Below, in pieces: positions 1 to 12,088 of a stretch of DNA of 64,000 bases. Numbering within the stretch: position 1 is the stretch's first letter; each line of letters opens with the position of its first letter. Below the pieces are notes generated by a model that saw nothing but the letters and a program-made list of their open reading frames with translations, was not told the DNA's origin and did not search any database. The position numbers and the translations under genes are program-made. Source of the stretch: Pezicula radicicola (Eukaryota > Ascomycota > Leotiomycetes > Helotiales > Dermateaceae). The stretch is taken from assembly GCA_003008705.1 (NCBI GenBank), contig PDUO01000033.1, forward strand, positions 375,223 through 439,222, written 5' to 3'.

Positions 1-814
1 ATAACTCTTTTGATGTGAGTGGATATGGGTCTAGTGGTGACTTTGGTGGTGGTGTAACGGATTATAGCAATATGTTTTAGGAAATGACTCCCTGAGAATT
101 CTATATTTTAATTTTAATTAAGCTATATAGCGACTGCATTCTATATAAAGCATAGCAAGAAAGTTATTATTTTTCTATTTATTTTATAATAAACTAAAAG
201 AAGTCGATGCTTATTTATATTTCTATACTACTCTCAATAACTAACAAAAAAAAATTGCAATAACGAATTGCTGTTAACCCTTAGAAATAGAAAGTTATTT
301 TCTAAATAGAGCTAAAAAACGACTTGATTGATTGATTGATTGATTGATTAAGTTATACACTCACTATCCTAGTCTTACTAAGGAAGCTATGTAGGAGTTC
401 TATATAAGCTCCCCTTCCCTCCTCACTTGACCTGCCAAGCCGGTCCTCAACTCGCTGCGACACATTGAGTGAACTGCTCGCTGTCGCTGTCGGTCCTAGC
501 TATGCCATACTGTCTACTAAGTCTATCTTGCGGAGTGGCTACATGACAGAAACCCAAATCTATCCCGGTCCAGGGCCCGCACGGGCCAGTTCACCACAAA
601 TCCTCCACATAAATCCAGAGTGCTCCCCGCGGTGTAGGCGCCCCCTACGCGGCTGCCAGAGGGCTCAGGGAGAGGGATAACAGTCGAGGACGGGTTATTT
701 TCATTTTCGACTAGGCTATAGGTGGGAGCTAAAGAGCTATATACATTTACACTATAAGAAAGAAGTGCTTTTATAATAGCTAAGTTATATGATTGGTATG
801 ATAACCTTTATAGA
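1..814. other. Non-coding AT-rich left edge
   Basis: No gene is supported here. The stretch is TA-rich with stops in all frames and carries a short (GATT)n microsatellite at about 325-350. The open frame at 465-680 has no recognisable domain and atypical composition, so it is not called. Confidence 0.6.
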
Positions 815-1230
815 ATCTTCGGCGTTGGATTCTGCGAGGAACAGGTTGCTTCAGATAGAATGTTAGGTTGGGATGATGGATCGTGGGGCTACCGCGCAGA
901 CGATGGTTAGATCTATGATGAACGGGAATGGGGGGTAGCCTATGGCCCGCTCTACGATGCAGACGACGTCATTGGCTGCGGTGTGAACTTCAAAGAGAAA
1001 GCTGCATTTTACACCAAAAATGGAGAGCTTCTTAGTAAGTTCGACGGTTCTTGCTGTGTGCCAAACTGAGGCTGACTTTGGAAATAGGCCGTGCTGTCAC
1101 GGGTCTCAAAGGCAAGCTGTGTCCGGCTATTTCTTTGGATCTGTTAATGGTAGATGCGCATATATCTGCCAACTTTGGGAGTAAACCCTTCAAGTATACT
1201 GGACCCTTTACGGATCCAGTGACATTGGAG
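815..1230 (+). pseudogene. Degraded SPRY/B30.2-domain gene fragment
   Basis: Read on the plus strand, 815-1035 encodes a clear SPRY core: an IFGVGF-like strand, then LGWDDGSWGYRADDG (866-910), an in-frame TAG, then YGPLYDADDVIGCGVNF and FYTKNGELL. After a probable intron-like gap, 1050-1200 continues with GLKGKLCPAISLD and ISANFGSKPFKY, the usual C-terminal SPRY strands. SPRY domains (RanBPM type) are protein-interaction modules. The internal stop, the lack of an N-terminal part and the surrounding decayed DNA argue for a relic. The core is still well conserved, so inactivation may be recent. Confidence 0.75.
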
Positions 1231-4200
1231 GTGCTGAAAATGCATAAACCTTCGCGGTCTGTAGGGTCTCTTTCTCAGTCGTCTGATTGATGTGGATGCT
1301 ACAGCAGTTCGAAGCTTCGGGGTTGAAACGACGCCCCGTATCTCGGCCAAGGTTGTCGGCTGCTCTTCTCCTTAAAACTTTCCTTCTAATGTGTCGGGCT
1401 CAAATCACGTGTAATACTAATATAGCCTCATTTCCACTGCTCGCCATGGGCTCTAATTAGTGGAGGATCAGAGCACTGTTGGCTTGACCATTTGACATCA
1501 AAAACTGCTCAATTAGTATGGGAAACGAGGCCCTTGCGATGCTCATTTTGTGTATAAATAGTGTAGAAATTCCCATAGATTTAAGGGCCAGAATATACAT
1601 GATTTCCGATCATTACCAAGATTCTCATATTTTACCACTTTTCATTATAATAGTGCTCGAGGGTTCATATAATGTCATTGCCGAATACGGGGATTGTTTG
1701 TAAAGGAGGGCTTTCGAGAGCTTGTATTGCAGACCCGATGCGTATCATTGCATAAGAGGCGGAATAGAGTGGAAGGAGGCTGATAAATTATGTCAGCAAA
1801 GAAAGACTTGTACGAAGTAATATCGCACTGACCGGTGTTGATTGAGGAAATGCTCTTTGATCAATACCACAGCCAAAGTTCCACCACATTTATTGGCAAC
1901 ACCTGACAGTATACATTGGTCTGTAGAACGTGGCAAAAGCTAGATTCAGTAGAACATGCCATTTCGAGTGTTCTCGCCGGTGCAAGCGATTGTGTAATTT
2001 TGGAGTCGCGATCGCGTTTCTTGGATTTCTTTTGGTTTAGCATCTGATCTGCTCGATACTATTTCTTGACCATCATTTGATGCTTAGAGCTTGCTTCAAT
2101 ACTCCTTAGTCACATCACTCTCCGGGTGTTACATTCTTAATTCGGCCTTATTGCTTATTCCTGGAAGAAAAGATGACGAAAAGGATCAGATAAGCTCCCG
2201 GGGCTCAACTGCAGGAAATACTATCAATGAAAAGGAGGCAGAAGCAGGATGAAACAACAGTTTAACGCTAAATGAACTTACATCCTCTACTTTGTGCTCT
2301 TTGAACTCGGCTCCGCTATCTATAGCGCTACACCAGCTATAGATGCTCTGATTATTAGACGAGCTATCTATAGTGTTAGCGGCTTAGGAATGTACTTTAG
2401 AGTTATAATCCTACTCGCTACAACGACAACTATTCACGAACGTCCTATCCAGATCTCCCTCTAATAACTATTATCTAACTCTAATTATCAAGGACACATC
2501 TAACCATCACAACGAACTACTCTTAACTCCTTACGTAGTCGAAACAGAACTAAACAAGTTGATTTCGAAATACTCGTCCGCTCTGTATTATATAAACGGA
2601 ATCGACCGTGGAATATATTCAACTTATCCGAAAGGTATCGACGATTCGTGGCCCATGTATCCTCTGTATCCTCTGAATTTCGAAACCTCAACGCTCGATT
2701 ATACAGTCAGTACGAGCAGCTCGAAGCTATGACTAGAGTTTTCCCAGTCACTATACGTGAAAAGCGTCTGATCGAAATAGCATATGTTGGTAAGACTGTA
2801 GTGGGACAAGCAATGGGCTGCAGGATAGTGTTGTATGGACCCGTGTCTACATTGTGACGGAACACTATCGGTCATTGTACTTAAATTCCTGGCGCTGTAG
2901 GCCATTGGAGCTGCCTTACTAATTTTGGTTAGTTTTCTATGAGACGCAAGTTGGTGTTGCTGCAAAAACTCAATTGGTCATTCAAGGCAGGTGTTTCTGT
3001 TGGTGGCTAGCTCTATTCTAATTGGCTTCTACTGCGTCGGGTTGATGGTGAACTCATCATTTAGTACGCCAACTGGGCGTTTTGTCCTAACGGGGATAAG
3101 CCATCCTGCCGCGTTTCAATAGGTATTGGGGGAGCAAGGCTGAAGCATGCACAGATGGCGCCGGGTACGTTAATGACCTGTGATCGATTACTATTACGAT
3201 CCCTAAACCTCCATACAATAGAAACCAGAACCAAAGCTTAATATATACTCCGAGTCAGAGATCTCGGAAAGGTGCTGTTCCATTTTCAAAAATAGACGAA
3301 TGAGGGTGCTAAGCCTAAAATACCATACAATTTAAGAGCCTAGCGTGGAGTGACAGCTGTGGCGCAGGCATCATGGTGAGCACGTGAGATGGTTTCGCTC
3401 GTTGTTTTGAACGGTTCTGCTTCACGAGCAGTTCAGTAAGCCTCATCTCCAAACTCCAGTTCCCCACGGTCACAAACTCCTGGCCGATATGCAGACCTTC
3501 CCGACGATTATGTTTGTCCAATTTGCCAATAGACATGATAGAATTTCAGCCGGGCTGAATTCCAGTCGCTCGATTGTTTTGTCGACAGCAAAATTGCTGC
3601 ACACTAGTTGCTGAGGTGGACGGCCACTCCATTCATACTAGTCAGTCAGAGAGCGTTTGGTGCGTTTTGTGGCGCCCTCGCGGGCCACAAACCCTTCTAG
3701 AGGATAGAAAGACGCTTCAGCGGGACATCTCTGAAATAATCATTATCATCCCTGCTTCCGAAGGAGACCCGAAAGAAAGATCGAAAGGAGCACGATCTCC
3801 TATCGAGGACACAATCAGCGAGAATATAGTAGTCTATGTTAGCGGGAAGGAGATTAACCCCGTTGAATACGAGGTTGTTGACGATATTACTTATAAGTAA
3901 GAAAGTAATAATAAAGTTCTCTTTTGTGCCTGCCTACCAAAGAACAAAGTTAGAAATATAAGAAATCCAAACACAGGAGTGACCTACGCCTTACGGGTCA
4001 GTAGTTCCTGTAGGCTTTCCTTTGATTCTAGGAGCTTCTAAAATGGAGACTCTCTACATTCTGCTGGGTCACGTTAAGACCTTCTCGTAAGAGAGAGGTA
4101 TAAGGGAGGATAGAAGGGAAAACTTATGGCGGTTGTAAAGCTTTAACCGATGTATGGAGTTCCATATCTCCTAGTAAGAGTGGTTTAAGCTCGGCCGGTT

Positions 4201-5038
4201 ACTAGCGGGTTCTACTCTTTACTGAAATTTCTCAGGCAAATTTGCAAATACGTGTTTTATGACGTGCGTTTTAGGGTAACGCAGTGTTCTCAATAATACG
4301 TTATAATGTATTGCCTGAAAACTCCCGTGCTCTGAAATGAAGTGAAAGGGACAACTACTGTAACCTGTGTTACAGTTCTGGACTGGCGAACTACTGGCGA
4401 AGCGCTAGGACGTTATGTTAGAATACGGTGAGTTGTTTCGACCTCCTTGGCATGACTGCGGGATGAATCCGCGTGTTTCTGCAGCCTACTGCTGCTTTTG
4501 ATGACTCTTAAGAAGCATTGTTGCCTACCTTGACAATCCAGTTGAATCCAAGGCACAGATCGGATAGTAGATAGACCTGTAATGCATACCGACGTATCCG
4601 CGAATTCCGCATCTAGAGTGGTGAGGCCTTTTTAGAACTGTAGGTCCTGACCCCACATCTATCTGAGATCCCGGAAGAGTCGGGCTATCCTTCTTCGTGG
4701 CAATGTTGATGAGAGTTGCAGCGCCAATGAGGGCAATAATCGGTGATATATTCCGCCAGCAACTGCTTCTGGTTATGCCGAGCCAGAAATTTTACTATGT
4801 ACTCCGTATGCCGTGTTGTTCTGTCCGCACCGACTTTGTGTAGTATGCTAGAAGAGTGTTTTATCTTAGAAGATAATTGACCTGGTAAAGATTTCCTAAT
4901 CCTGTCTTAATAACAGCCTAATTTCCACCTTCATAATCATAAAGGCTTTTCTCTTGTCAAATTTTTACCAATATCCGTTGAAATTATCTAGCAACACATA
5001 GACACATACAAAAGTCCTCCTAGCTTTCTGTTGGTAGC
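1231..5038. other. Long gene-poor stretch, decayed repeats
   Basis: I see no supportable gene. Several small open frames exist (for example 2648-2857 and 3574-3900), but none has a domain, splice pattern or family resemblance I recognise. Composition varies between TA-rich and moderate, as in mutated transposon copies. Confidence 0.5.
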
Positions 5039-5903
5039 TTAAGCCTTCTTCTTTAAAAATCCCCACCGGATGCTATGAGTATTCTGAGTATTCTGAGTGC
5101 CTCTACCAGTGTCGACGCTCATATTATTTGATGACAAAGGACTTGCGTGGTTTTTCCATAATCGACTGAATAATGGTTTAAGACTCGGGAGACAGACAAC
5201 GATAATAGGGGCTGAGTTTTCGGCCGCGGACATAACATCTATTTGTATATATTGCGTTATAATCTGTTTCTTTTCATATTGATTGATTGGAGAGAAGGAA
5301 AAGGGGATCCTACAGATAGGCGTCAAAAGTAGGGAGGAGCTTAAGTAGCGGATTCTTACTACTCCAATCGCGATTGTGATAGCTCCTACCGAGAAGATTC
5401 CGAGAACAGAATAGAGTTGGGTGCGAGGGAGATAGAGATCGGCGAGGAGGAAGAAAGGGAGCATAAAGACTATCTGGGTTAGACGGGGCAGGAAGGGGGA
5501 GGCAGGGGGTTAGGGGGTGGGTCCGACTTATGATGTCGCTGGATAGGTCGAGCACGAAATGGATTCGGGGGAGTAGTGGCGTTTCGAAGACTGAGCATGC
5601 GTTTGGGTCAAGAGACCTGGACAGCCAAAGGGTATGATTAGCGCCGATGGGTATGGGAGGAATTGGAAGAACGAACCAATTCTGGGAAATAGGTACACAC
5701 CAGGTGGTGAGCATAAAAAATGTAGTAACGATGCAGCATATGAGATAACCAGCCGTATAATGGAGTGCTATACGCACACTCTCTGCAACGGTGGGTATAA
5801 GACTATAATAGAAAACGACTAAGGAAATCATAGGGATAAAATTCCTATATAGAATATGAAGTCGGAGCCGTACGCTATCTATAGTCTTGCACATTAGAAT
5901 CAT
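5039..5903 (-). pseudogene. Frameshifted SAT4/rhodopsin-domain membrane protein
   Basis: Two overlapping minus-strand frames together resemble a fungal SAT4-family (rhodopsin-like, seven-TM) protein. The upstream frame (5903 to about 5540) gives an AESVRIALHYTAGYLIC helix, a helix ending MLTTWCVPISQNW, and then LDLSSDII. The downstream frame (from about 5464) gives ADLYLPRTQ, LYSVLGIFSVGAITIAIGV, and SAPIIVVCLPSLKPLFSR, the typical last helix and motif of the family. The change of frame falls in a C-rich low-complexity tract around 5465-5560. Family members are plasma-membrane proteins of mostly unknown role, some with CFEM domains. No N-terminal third or CFEM domain is visible. I infer a pseudogene; a sequencing error in the C-rich tract is the alternative. 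Confidence 0.65.
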
Positions 5904-5945
5904 CGTATATAATCCCTGGCATGCAGTCCGGAGTCTAACAGGCCA

Positions 5946-6215
5946 CCCCCCCCCCCCCTAAATAGACTCTATTTGGTGGGCTCCGTGAGTCGGGACGACA
6001 AAGGTATACTCTAAGTGGTCAGAAGCCCTTGTAAGTCCTCGTCCGTAAGACTTTACCTTGTTGCATAGGCCAAAATCTAGTCTATTGTAATTTCTAAGGG
6101 GTACGTAGAAAGTTCGAGAGGCCTGATAGAAGCCTAGTAGGTTATAAGTGTAGTAATTCCTATTTGTTAGACACCCCTAATAACTTGGCCCACATGCCCA
6201 CCCAATAGACTCTAT
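5946..6215. repeat. Small element with inverted ends (MITE-like)
   Basis: The left end (about 5950-5980) reads CCCCTAAATAGACTCTATTT then GGTGGG. The right end (about 6193-6222) reads CCCACCCAATAGACTCTATT then TAAGGGG, which is nearly the reverse complement of the left end. Each end contains the palindrome AAATAGA-C-TCTATTT or most of it. About 270 bp of non-coding sequence lies between. This fits a non-autonomous element or a degenerate solo repeat. Confidence 0.5.
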
Positions 6216-6299
6216 TTAAGGGGAGGGGGGATAGTATTAGTACCTAAGCTTGGTAGTCTCGCTTAAAGGTCTGACAACTCCTGTAAGAGACTTGATTGG

Positions 6300-6370
6300 A
6301 TGAAATCCTCGAGATCTTCATTGATCCTTCGTAGATCCTTCGAAGATCCTTCGATCTTCGTAGATCCTCT
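6300..6370. repeat. Short tandem repeat of GATCCTTCGTA type
   Basis: Four imperfect copies of a GATCCTTCG(T/A)A unit run head to tail around 6318-6368. The rest of 5904-6711 is the non-coding upstream region of the peptidase gene, including the inverted-end element listed separately. Confidence 0.5.
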
Positions 6371-6711
6371 AAACTAACCAACCAAATGACTACCAAGCCC
6401 ACTAAGTGAATCCCGATTTGTTGAGTTATGACGGTACCTCCTTCTAAGTCCTAAGAAGCATCTTTACAATGGCTGTCTGTTCCTTTGCGACGATTTCAAC
6501 TTTCGTGTTTCTCACCCGCCTAACTCGGGTCAACTCCCTTCCGTGCGCGTGCACAGGAGAGGCTGAGATTCTAACAGGAAATATCTCAAGTAGAAAGTTG
6601 GAGGGCCGTGGGATGAAGGTGTATCTTAAGCTCTTAAATCCCCACTGAGATCTCGTAAACTGTTTTCTAAGTACGAATTAAAAATCTACAATTCTGGTAA
6701 TTGCTATTATA

Positions 6712-9270
6712 ATGAAGTACATAACCGGTTTACTCTTTGTTGCTCTTTCTATTTCTATCGCAAGCTCTACGCACGAATCTCATTGGAAGCGAAGGGCGGC
6801 GGCATATCACGACGCGCAGAAAAGAAGCCGCACTCTAGAAAGCAAAGACACAGCAGCTAATGCCGGTGCCCCATGTGCTATTGCTAGTAAACTTGCTGCA
6901 AAAGCTGCCGCCGATACGCCAAATTGTACGTCTATAGCCGCTCAACCTGTCGTGTGCGCAAGAGCTGACTTAACAACCTCCGTAGCTAATGAAGCTCCGA
7001 TTATCCCTGCAAAAGCGGCGCATGATTGCCTAGATAGTGTCCCACTCCACAAGGACGCTGCTCAGAAATTGCTAACCTCTCTTGCACCGTATATGGAATG
7101 GCATACAAGTAAGCTTATGCCGAACTCTTCTCAACATATCCCTTATTATACCTGGCATGTCTCATTGCAAATGGCTAACTACTAGCAGCAATTAGTACAC
7201 TTAAACAACCTCCAGCGGATTACCAGTTTCCTGCTGTCGATCTGATTGGTAGCCTCAGCGCTATGGGTCAGGATGTGGAAACGGGCAACTTTACATCAGA
7301 ATATCAGTTTCAAACTACCCTCTACAAAACCATTCAATCCGCGCACGACTTCCATCTCGTTATGATACCAGACGCAATGGGCAAAGCTTTCTTTTTCCAG
7401 AGGCCAATTGCTTTGGTTTCGGTTAGTAAGGATGGGGTTGAGGTGCCAAAGATCTATACTCAGGGTAAGAATGCCAATTATTAACCTGTACCCATAATGA
7501 TCCAAGAAGATACGGTTTGCTGACAACGGAGTTAGATGACATAGTTGCATATGTCACCAGTGGCAAGAATGGCACTACAAACAATACCATGCCTTCTACC
7601 GTCACGCAAATAAATGGCCAAGACGCTGTAGCCTTCATCGAAAACGAATCACTTCAGTTCTCATACCAAGACCGAGATGCGCTGTACAACAACATGTTCT
7701 CTAACAAAGCCGATGCTACCATTAAGTCCGGCGGGGGGGCCTTTACTGGGAACGGTGGCCTCGGCGATGGTGGGTTTTTATTCCCCACAGAGACAACAAC
7801 GTTGACATTTGACAACGGCACCGAACTCGCAATGACCAACACGGCTTTTGTTGATGGAGATATGACGGACGTTGTCGATGGCAACTCCTTCTTCCAAAGG
7901 TTCTGTACTGGGCCCCCGCCTCCCGGTGCCAAGGGTAGTGATCAGAACGATGCAACTCCTGAACCTGCGCCGACACAATCGCCAGGCTACCCTCCTCCCG
8001 TCGTTTTGCATTCAAAAGGCCTCATAGGGGGTTACTTCTTAGACGGCGATAATTCTGATGTTGCGGTCTTGTCAATTCCTTCGTTCGATCCAGAGGGCGC
8101 CAACGACACTCAGGAGTTCCAATCCGTAGCGAGAGGCTTAATTTCGAAGGCGAAAGCTCAAGGAAAGAGCAAACTGATTGTCGATTTGAGCACAAATGCT
8201 GGCGGTTTGATTGCAGCCGGCTATGACTTATTTGGACAGGTATGGCTCTCGGTGTCTGACCCTCTTTCTATTCGTCACATTCTGTAGCCAACTCACTATT
8301 TGCCTACCCAGCTTTTCCCACAAATCCCTACCAATGGATTCACCAGATTTCGCGCAAATGAGGCCTTGAATATTATTGGGGACCAGTTCTCCAGACTGGC
8401 AGCCAATGTCGACCCGGCCACGGCATCCGACGAGCAACTCGACATCATCCTCGGTGATCCGTACAACTTCCGCCGCGAATTAAACCTGAACAATCAACCC
8501 TTTCAATCATGGCAAGATCTCTTCGGCCCGAAAGTCAGCCCCGGGCCGAATCCAGATAACTTTACTAACATCATGCGTTTAAACTTTGCTGATCCATTGG
8601 TCTCTTCGAATCCGGATACAGGAGTTGGCATCACGGTATCGGGATTCGGCGCCGGCAAGGACACAAATGCCACACAGCCCTTTGCCTCGAGTGATATTGT
8701 CATGGTGAGTTCCCCATCGAAACTACTCTTCTCGTTATATTCCTACTAAAGTTGGCATTCATTCAGCTCCACGATGGCCGCTGTGGCAGTACGTGCGCCA
8801 ATTTCGCAGAGTTCATGCGTACACAAGGCGGCGTCAAGTCAGTCATCATGGGAGGACGTCCCAACACCGACCCCATCCAAGCGATCGGCGGCTCCAAAGG
8901 ACCCAACAACTTCCCCTTCAGCGTAATCTTCCAAGCTGCACAAATTGTGCTCGCTGCCAACCAGCCGGCACAGGGTCAGGACTTCGCGGTGCTGGAAGCG
9001 ATTTCCGACCTGCCTATAACTCGAAGCGTTCGCACGAGCCTCAACGTCCGAGATAACATCCTGCCGGATGACATGGAGACTGGCATAGCGGCTCAGTTCA
9101 AGCGTGAACTCGCAGATTGTCGCTTGTTCTACACCCCCGAGATGACAGTTGATGTCACGGCTCAGTGGCATGCCGTTGCGAATGCGGCGTGGGGCGATGG
9201 GAAATGTGTTGCGGGAAATATGAATGCAACAGCAGCCGCAGGCGGCAACGGCAACGGCACGGTTACCTAG
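6712..9270 (+). CDS. Secreted S41-family (tail-specific-like) peptidase
   Basis: Five exons, 6712-7108, 7189-7464, 7545-8239, 8312-8704 and 8767-9270, give about 754 aa. All junctions are GT-AG and keep frame; introns 1 and 2 are both 80 nt. Residues 1-19 form a signal peptide. The N-terminal half follows the fungal S41 pattern (VPAKAAHDCLDSVP-like segment, PPADYQFPAVDLIGSL, PKIYTQ, TQINGQDAVAFIE). The C-terminal half has SKLIVDLSTNAGG, and DGRCGSTCANFAEF at about residues 588-601, in which Ser ~595 is the expected nucleophile. Members are serine endopeptidases without a clear PDZ domain; substrates are unknown. A proline-rich linker (about 7905-7990) and a Gly/Asn/Ala-rich tail are seen. The gene stands alone and looks intact. 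Confidence 0.85.
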
Positions 9271-9603
9271 CAATACCATGTAGTTAGAGCTCGACAGACA
9301 ATTGAATTCTATGAGCCTCAATTAGAGTGGATTGGGGTTTATAGGTATATGCGATTCAATTGTAAGTACTAGCCGTTGTTTGAGTAGCCACTGCATACGA
9401 TCGGCTTCATAACAAGGATCTATAGCCAACAATAGAGAGACTCGAGAAGGAATAAGGACTCAAAAAGGGATAAGGGAATGTAACCACTTATTATATAGTC
9501 GACCTGGCGTGCATTAGACTGCCTCACGCGAGGAGACCTCATTCACAACTCCTGCTCGTCATCTCTTCCTCGCAGACCATTCTGCAGAGCTGAGCTCCCG
9601 GGC
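9271..9603. other. Intergenic 3' flank
   Basis: Downstream flank of the peptidase gene. I see no coding or RNA signal. Confidence 0.5.
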
Positions 9604-9900
9604 TACTAATTAGACCTTAAAGGGTCACCGCTTTGTAGGCGGTAGCCATAAGAAGTTAGCGTCTTCCTAAAATACAGGCTGTAGTACCTCTAAAAATATA
9701 AGCTATAGTACTATAAAAATATAAGTTATAGTATTTTAATTATTCTATTAGTAGAAAAACCTAGAAGGCTAACTAATTAAGGTCTAATTAGATCTACCTA
9801 CTATAGATGTTATAATCCTCTATAGTATAGCTTATATTTTTAGAGTAGTATAGCCTATATTTTTAGGGAGTTCATAGCTTATATTCTAATTCTGCCGGCA
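9604..9900. repeat. MITE-like repeat with subterminal tandem units
   Basis: The left side carries repeated units of the form CTAAAAATATAAGCTATAGT (about 9668-9740). The right side carries the same unit inverted, CTATAGTATAGCTTATATTT (about 9820-9890). The arms flank about 80 bp of TA-rich DNA. A CCGCTTTGTAGGCGGTAG palindrome lies at the left edge (about 9630). A related partial copy sits at 19738-19870. This fits a non-autonomous DNA element with subterminal repeats. Confidence 0.6.
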
Positions 9901-10413
9901 GAAACAGTTTCGCCCACTATAGACGTTATACTCTAATCCTCTATAATCACCGCTCTACTCACCCTCGCTTCACCTCAACCTCACCCGTCCTCACCAGGCT
10001 TTTTGTGCGCGCTCCACCACCTCACCTCTGCTCACCCATCTTGCCTGGTCGCGCTGCTGTCGAAAGCGTCAACTTTTGACGAAAAGGATTCAGGGGAGCC
10101 AGAACGGGCTCCAGGACTTCCCATCCTGGTGTTGTATATCAATGTTATTGCAGAGGTGTAGTTGGAATTCTGCTTTGCAACGCATTCCCGATTCTACCTT
10201 GTGCTGCGATTCTTTTCCTTAAGCTCTCTTCCCTCGCCCGCTCTCCTTGCTCTTTATTTCGACTAGTACTCTCTACTTTGAACGCCTTGCCTTTCATTCT
10301 TGGAATTCAAATTTCCCGAGCCAGTGATACGAAGAACTTCTCATATTCGGTCCACGTGCAAATTTTCCTTTCAAGATCTTTTGCTTTCAGTCCCGAGAAG
10401 CCACCGCCTCAAG
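9901..10413. other. Intergenic, CT-rich
   Basis: Non-coding; a CT-rich run (about 9955-10040) and pyrimidine tracts before the small frame at 10414 resemble a fungal promoter or 5' UTR. Confidence 0.4.
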
Positions 10414-10563
10414 ATGGGCAAGAAAAAGACAGCAGAGGAGAAAGTGAAAGCGGCGCGAAAGAAAGGGTTTGATGATGATATGACTAGTATTGATGATCGC
10501 CCTGTCTTCCGAGTGATCTTGGAATATACAGATGGATTGTATGACACACAGATGGAGCTATAG
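10414..10563 (+). CDS. Small Lys-rich protein or 5' exon of a decayed gene
   Basis: A 49-residue frame starts MGKKKTAEEKVKAARKKG and ends DGLYDTQMEL. A CT-rich leader and a good start context precede it. After an intron-like gap (acceptor TTATAG at about 10650), plus-strand sequence near 10651-10770 still looks coding (KHFAELLASTTEGQLEEKP, then YAWYPE), but the frames do not join cleanly. I do not recognise the family. It may be a truncated gene whose 3' part has decayed, or a real short protein. Confidence 0.3.
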   Translation: MGKKKTAEEKVKAARKKGFDDDMTSIDDRPVFRVILEYTDGLYDTQMEL

Positions 10564-10950
10564 CGAGAGTAAATTCTCCCCCTTATTAGGCTCTCTTTCA
10601 TCTAGGATTTAAAAACTTTATTGACGCTATGGTTTGATTCTTTCTTATAGGTATGAAAGAGAGCATCCGTGAGCGACTCCGTGCGATCTACGTACTTTGA
10701 AGCACTTTGCCGAGCTCCTCGCATCAACAACTGAAGGTCAGCTGGAAGAGAAGCCGACTTATGCCTGGTACCCTGAATGTATGACGTTAAGTATTTTCAG
10801 TAATTATTGCATAGAGTTCTGCTTTCAAGTCCCTAAAATAAACTACGCATATTTTATAAAAAATCTAACTTCAGAACAGCACAATTGGCATTCCCAGCAT
10901 AAACATCTCGTCTATATATAAAAATTCACAAAGCTACAAATGCACCCCGA

Positions 10951-12088
10951 TTATACCGCAACCGAAATCTTTCTATCACTCCCCACCAACCTATCATTCT
11001 CCTCCATCATACCCGTCAAAAACTGCCCCTTCGCATCCAAGGTACTCGGACTCTTGAATACATCAAACTTAAAATCATGCCACTCCTTCGCCGTCCACGT
11101 CTTCCCCGTCGAGTCACTGAATCTCATATCATCATTCATGCGCAAGAAATACGCAATGCTATACCGATCCTCATCTTGCGTCTTCTTGAGCGGAACGACG
11201 CGATGCACAACGCTCGCCAGCTCGCCCCCAGACGGAAAACGTAAACTATCGCCGACGTTGATGATGGCGTGGCCGGGCCGAGGTTCGAGAAACTCCCAGC
11301 GTTTAGTCTCCGGAGAGAGGAATTGGAGTCCCCATTGTCCGGCGAGCAAGAAGGTGAGGGAACCGACGTCAGTGTGCTTGTTGTGGCCTACGCTAGTGGG
11401 CTCGGTGGCCTCGTCGTGTTTTGGGTAGCGTAGGAGGCCGAGTGTCGAGAGAGAGGGTCCCGGGTCGGCGTGGTAGAAATCGAAGCGCGAGGAGCCGGTG
11501 AGGCCTAGCTGGGATGAGAGGCGCGAGAGGATCATAAGGCTGATGGTGTGGGCGTGATTAATAAAGGAGAAGAAGTAGTCTGATTGGGAGCGGACCGAGG
11601 TGGTGAGGTCAGTTGAGCCTTTTAGAAATTCTCGGCGGGAAATCTAAGAGGGAGAGATTAGTTGGTTTCGGGAATGGGTTGAGGGGATTGTGGAAGAGTA
11701 TACCGTACCTTGAGAGATTCGTAGCCGTCTCTTGTTTTTGGCTTGGGGCCCTCTTCGGTGCCCATGGGCTCGTAGCTGGAAAGGTCAGTGACTGATAACA
11801 AAGACCTAGCTGTGATCTGTGAAAGTAAACTTACCCATAGTTGTCATTCCCCCGAGCGTCCTGCATCTTAACTTCAAGCGACTGTTCGAAGTAATGCTTC
11901 ATTATTACTAGCATGTCTTCCCACAGTTTGCATAGCTCTGGATCGCTAGTCAAATCGAGATAGAAGAACCCATAGCTCCGACAAGCGCCGAGTAATTTCT
12001 TGCTCTCCGTATCATTCTCAGCTCGAAGGAGGTCGAGATGAATTGTCGGCAAAGACTTCGAAACGACGATGGGGTCACTGGTAGACAT
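10951..12088 (-). CDS. 2-oxoglutarate-Fe(II) dioxygenase (isopenicillin-N-synthase-like)
   Basis: Three exons on the minus strand, 12088-11835, 11775-11709 and 11643-10951, give 337 aa with frame kept across introns of 59 and 65 nt. The N-terminus has the DIOX_N pattern (LPTIHLDLL, LLGACRSYGFFYLDL). The core carries the iron ligands: HKHTDVGSLTFLL (His-x-Asp) and the distal His in VVHRVVPLKK. Arg of DRYSIAYFLR should bind 2-oxoglutarate. Such enzymes hydroxylate, desaturate or cyclise small molecules in the cytosol; the substrate cannot be read here. It is not next to a clear pathway. The start has the usual acidic N-terminus and nothing longer is open. Confidence 0.88.

Noticed and set aside
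3574..3900. 108-residue open frame
   Set aside because: No domain, splice context or homology I recognise; lies in decayed DNA.
7109..7188. Stop codon after the first peptidase exon suggesting a pseudogene
   Set aside because: An 80-nt intron with GTAAGC, CTAAC and CAG restores the family motif PPADYQFPAVDL.
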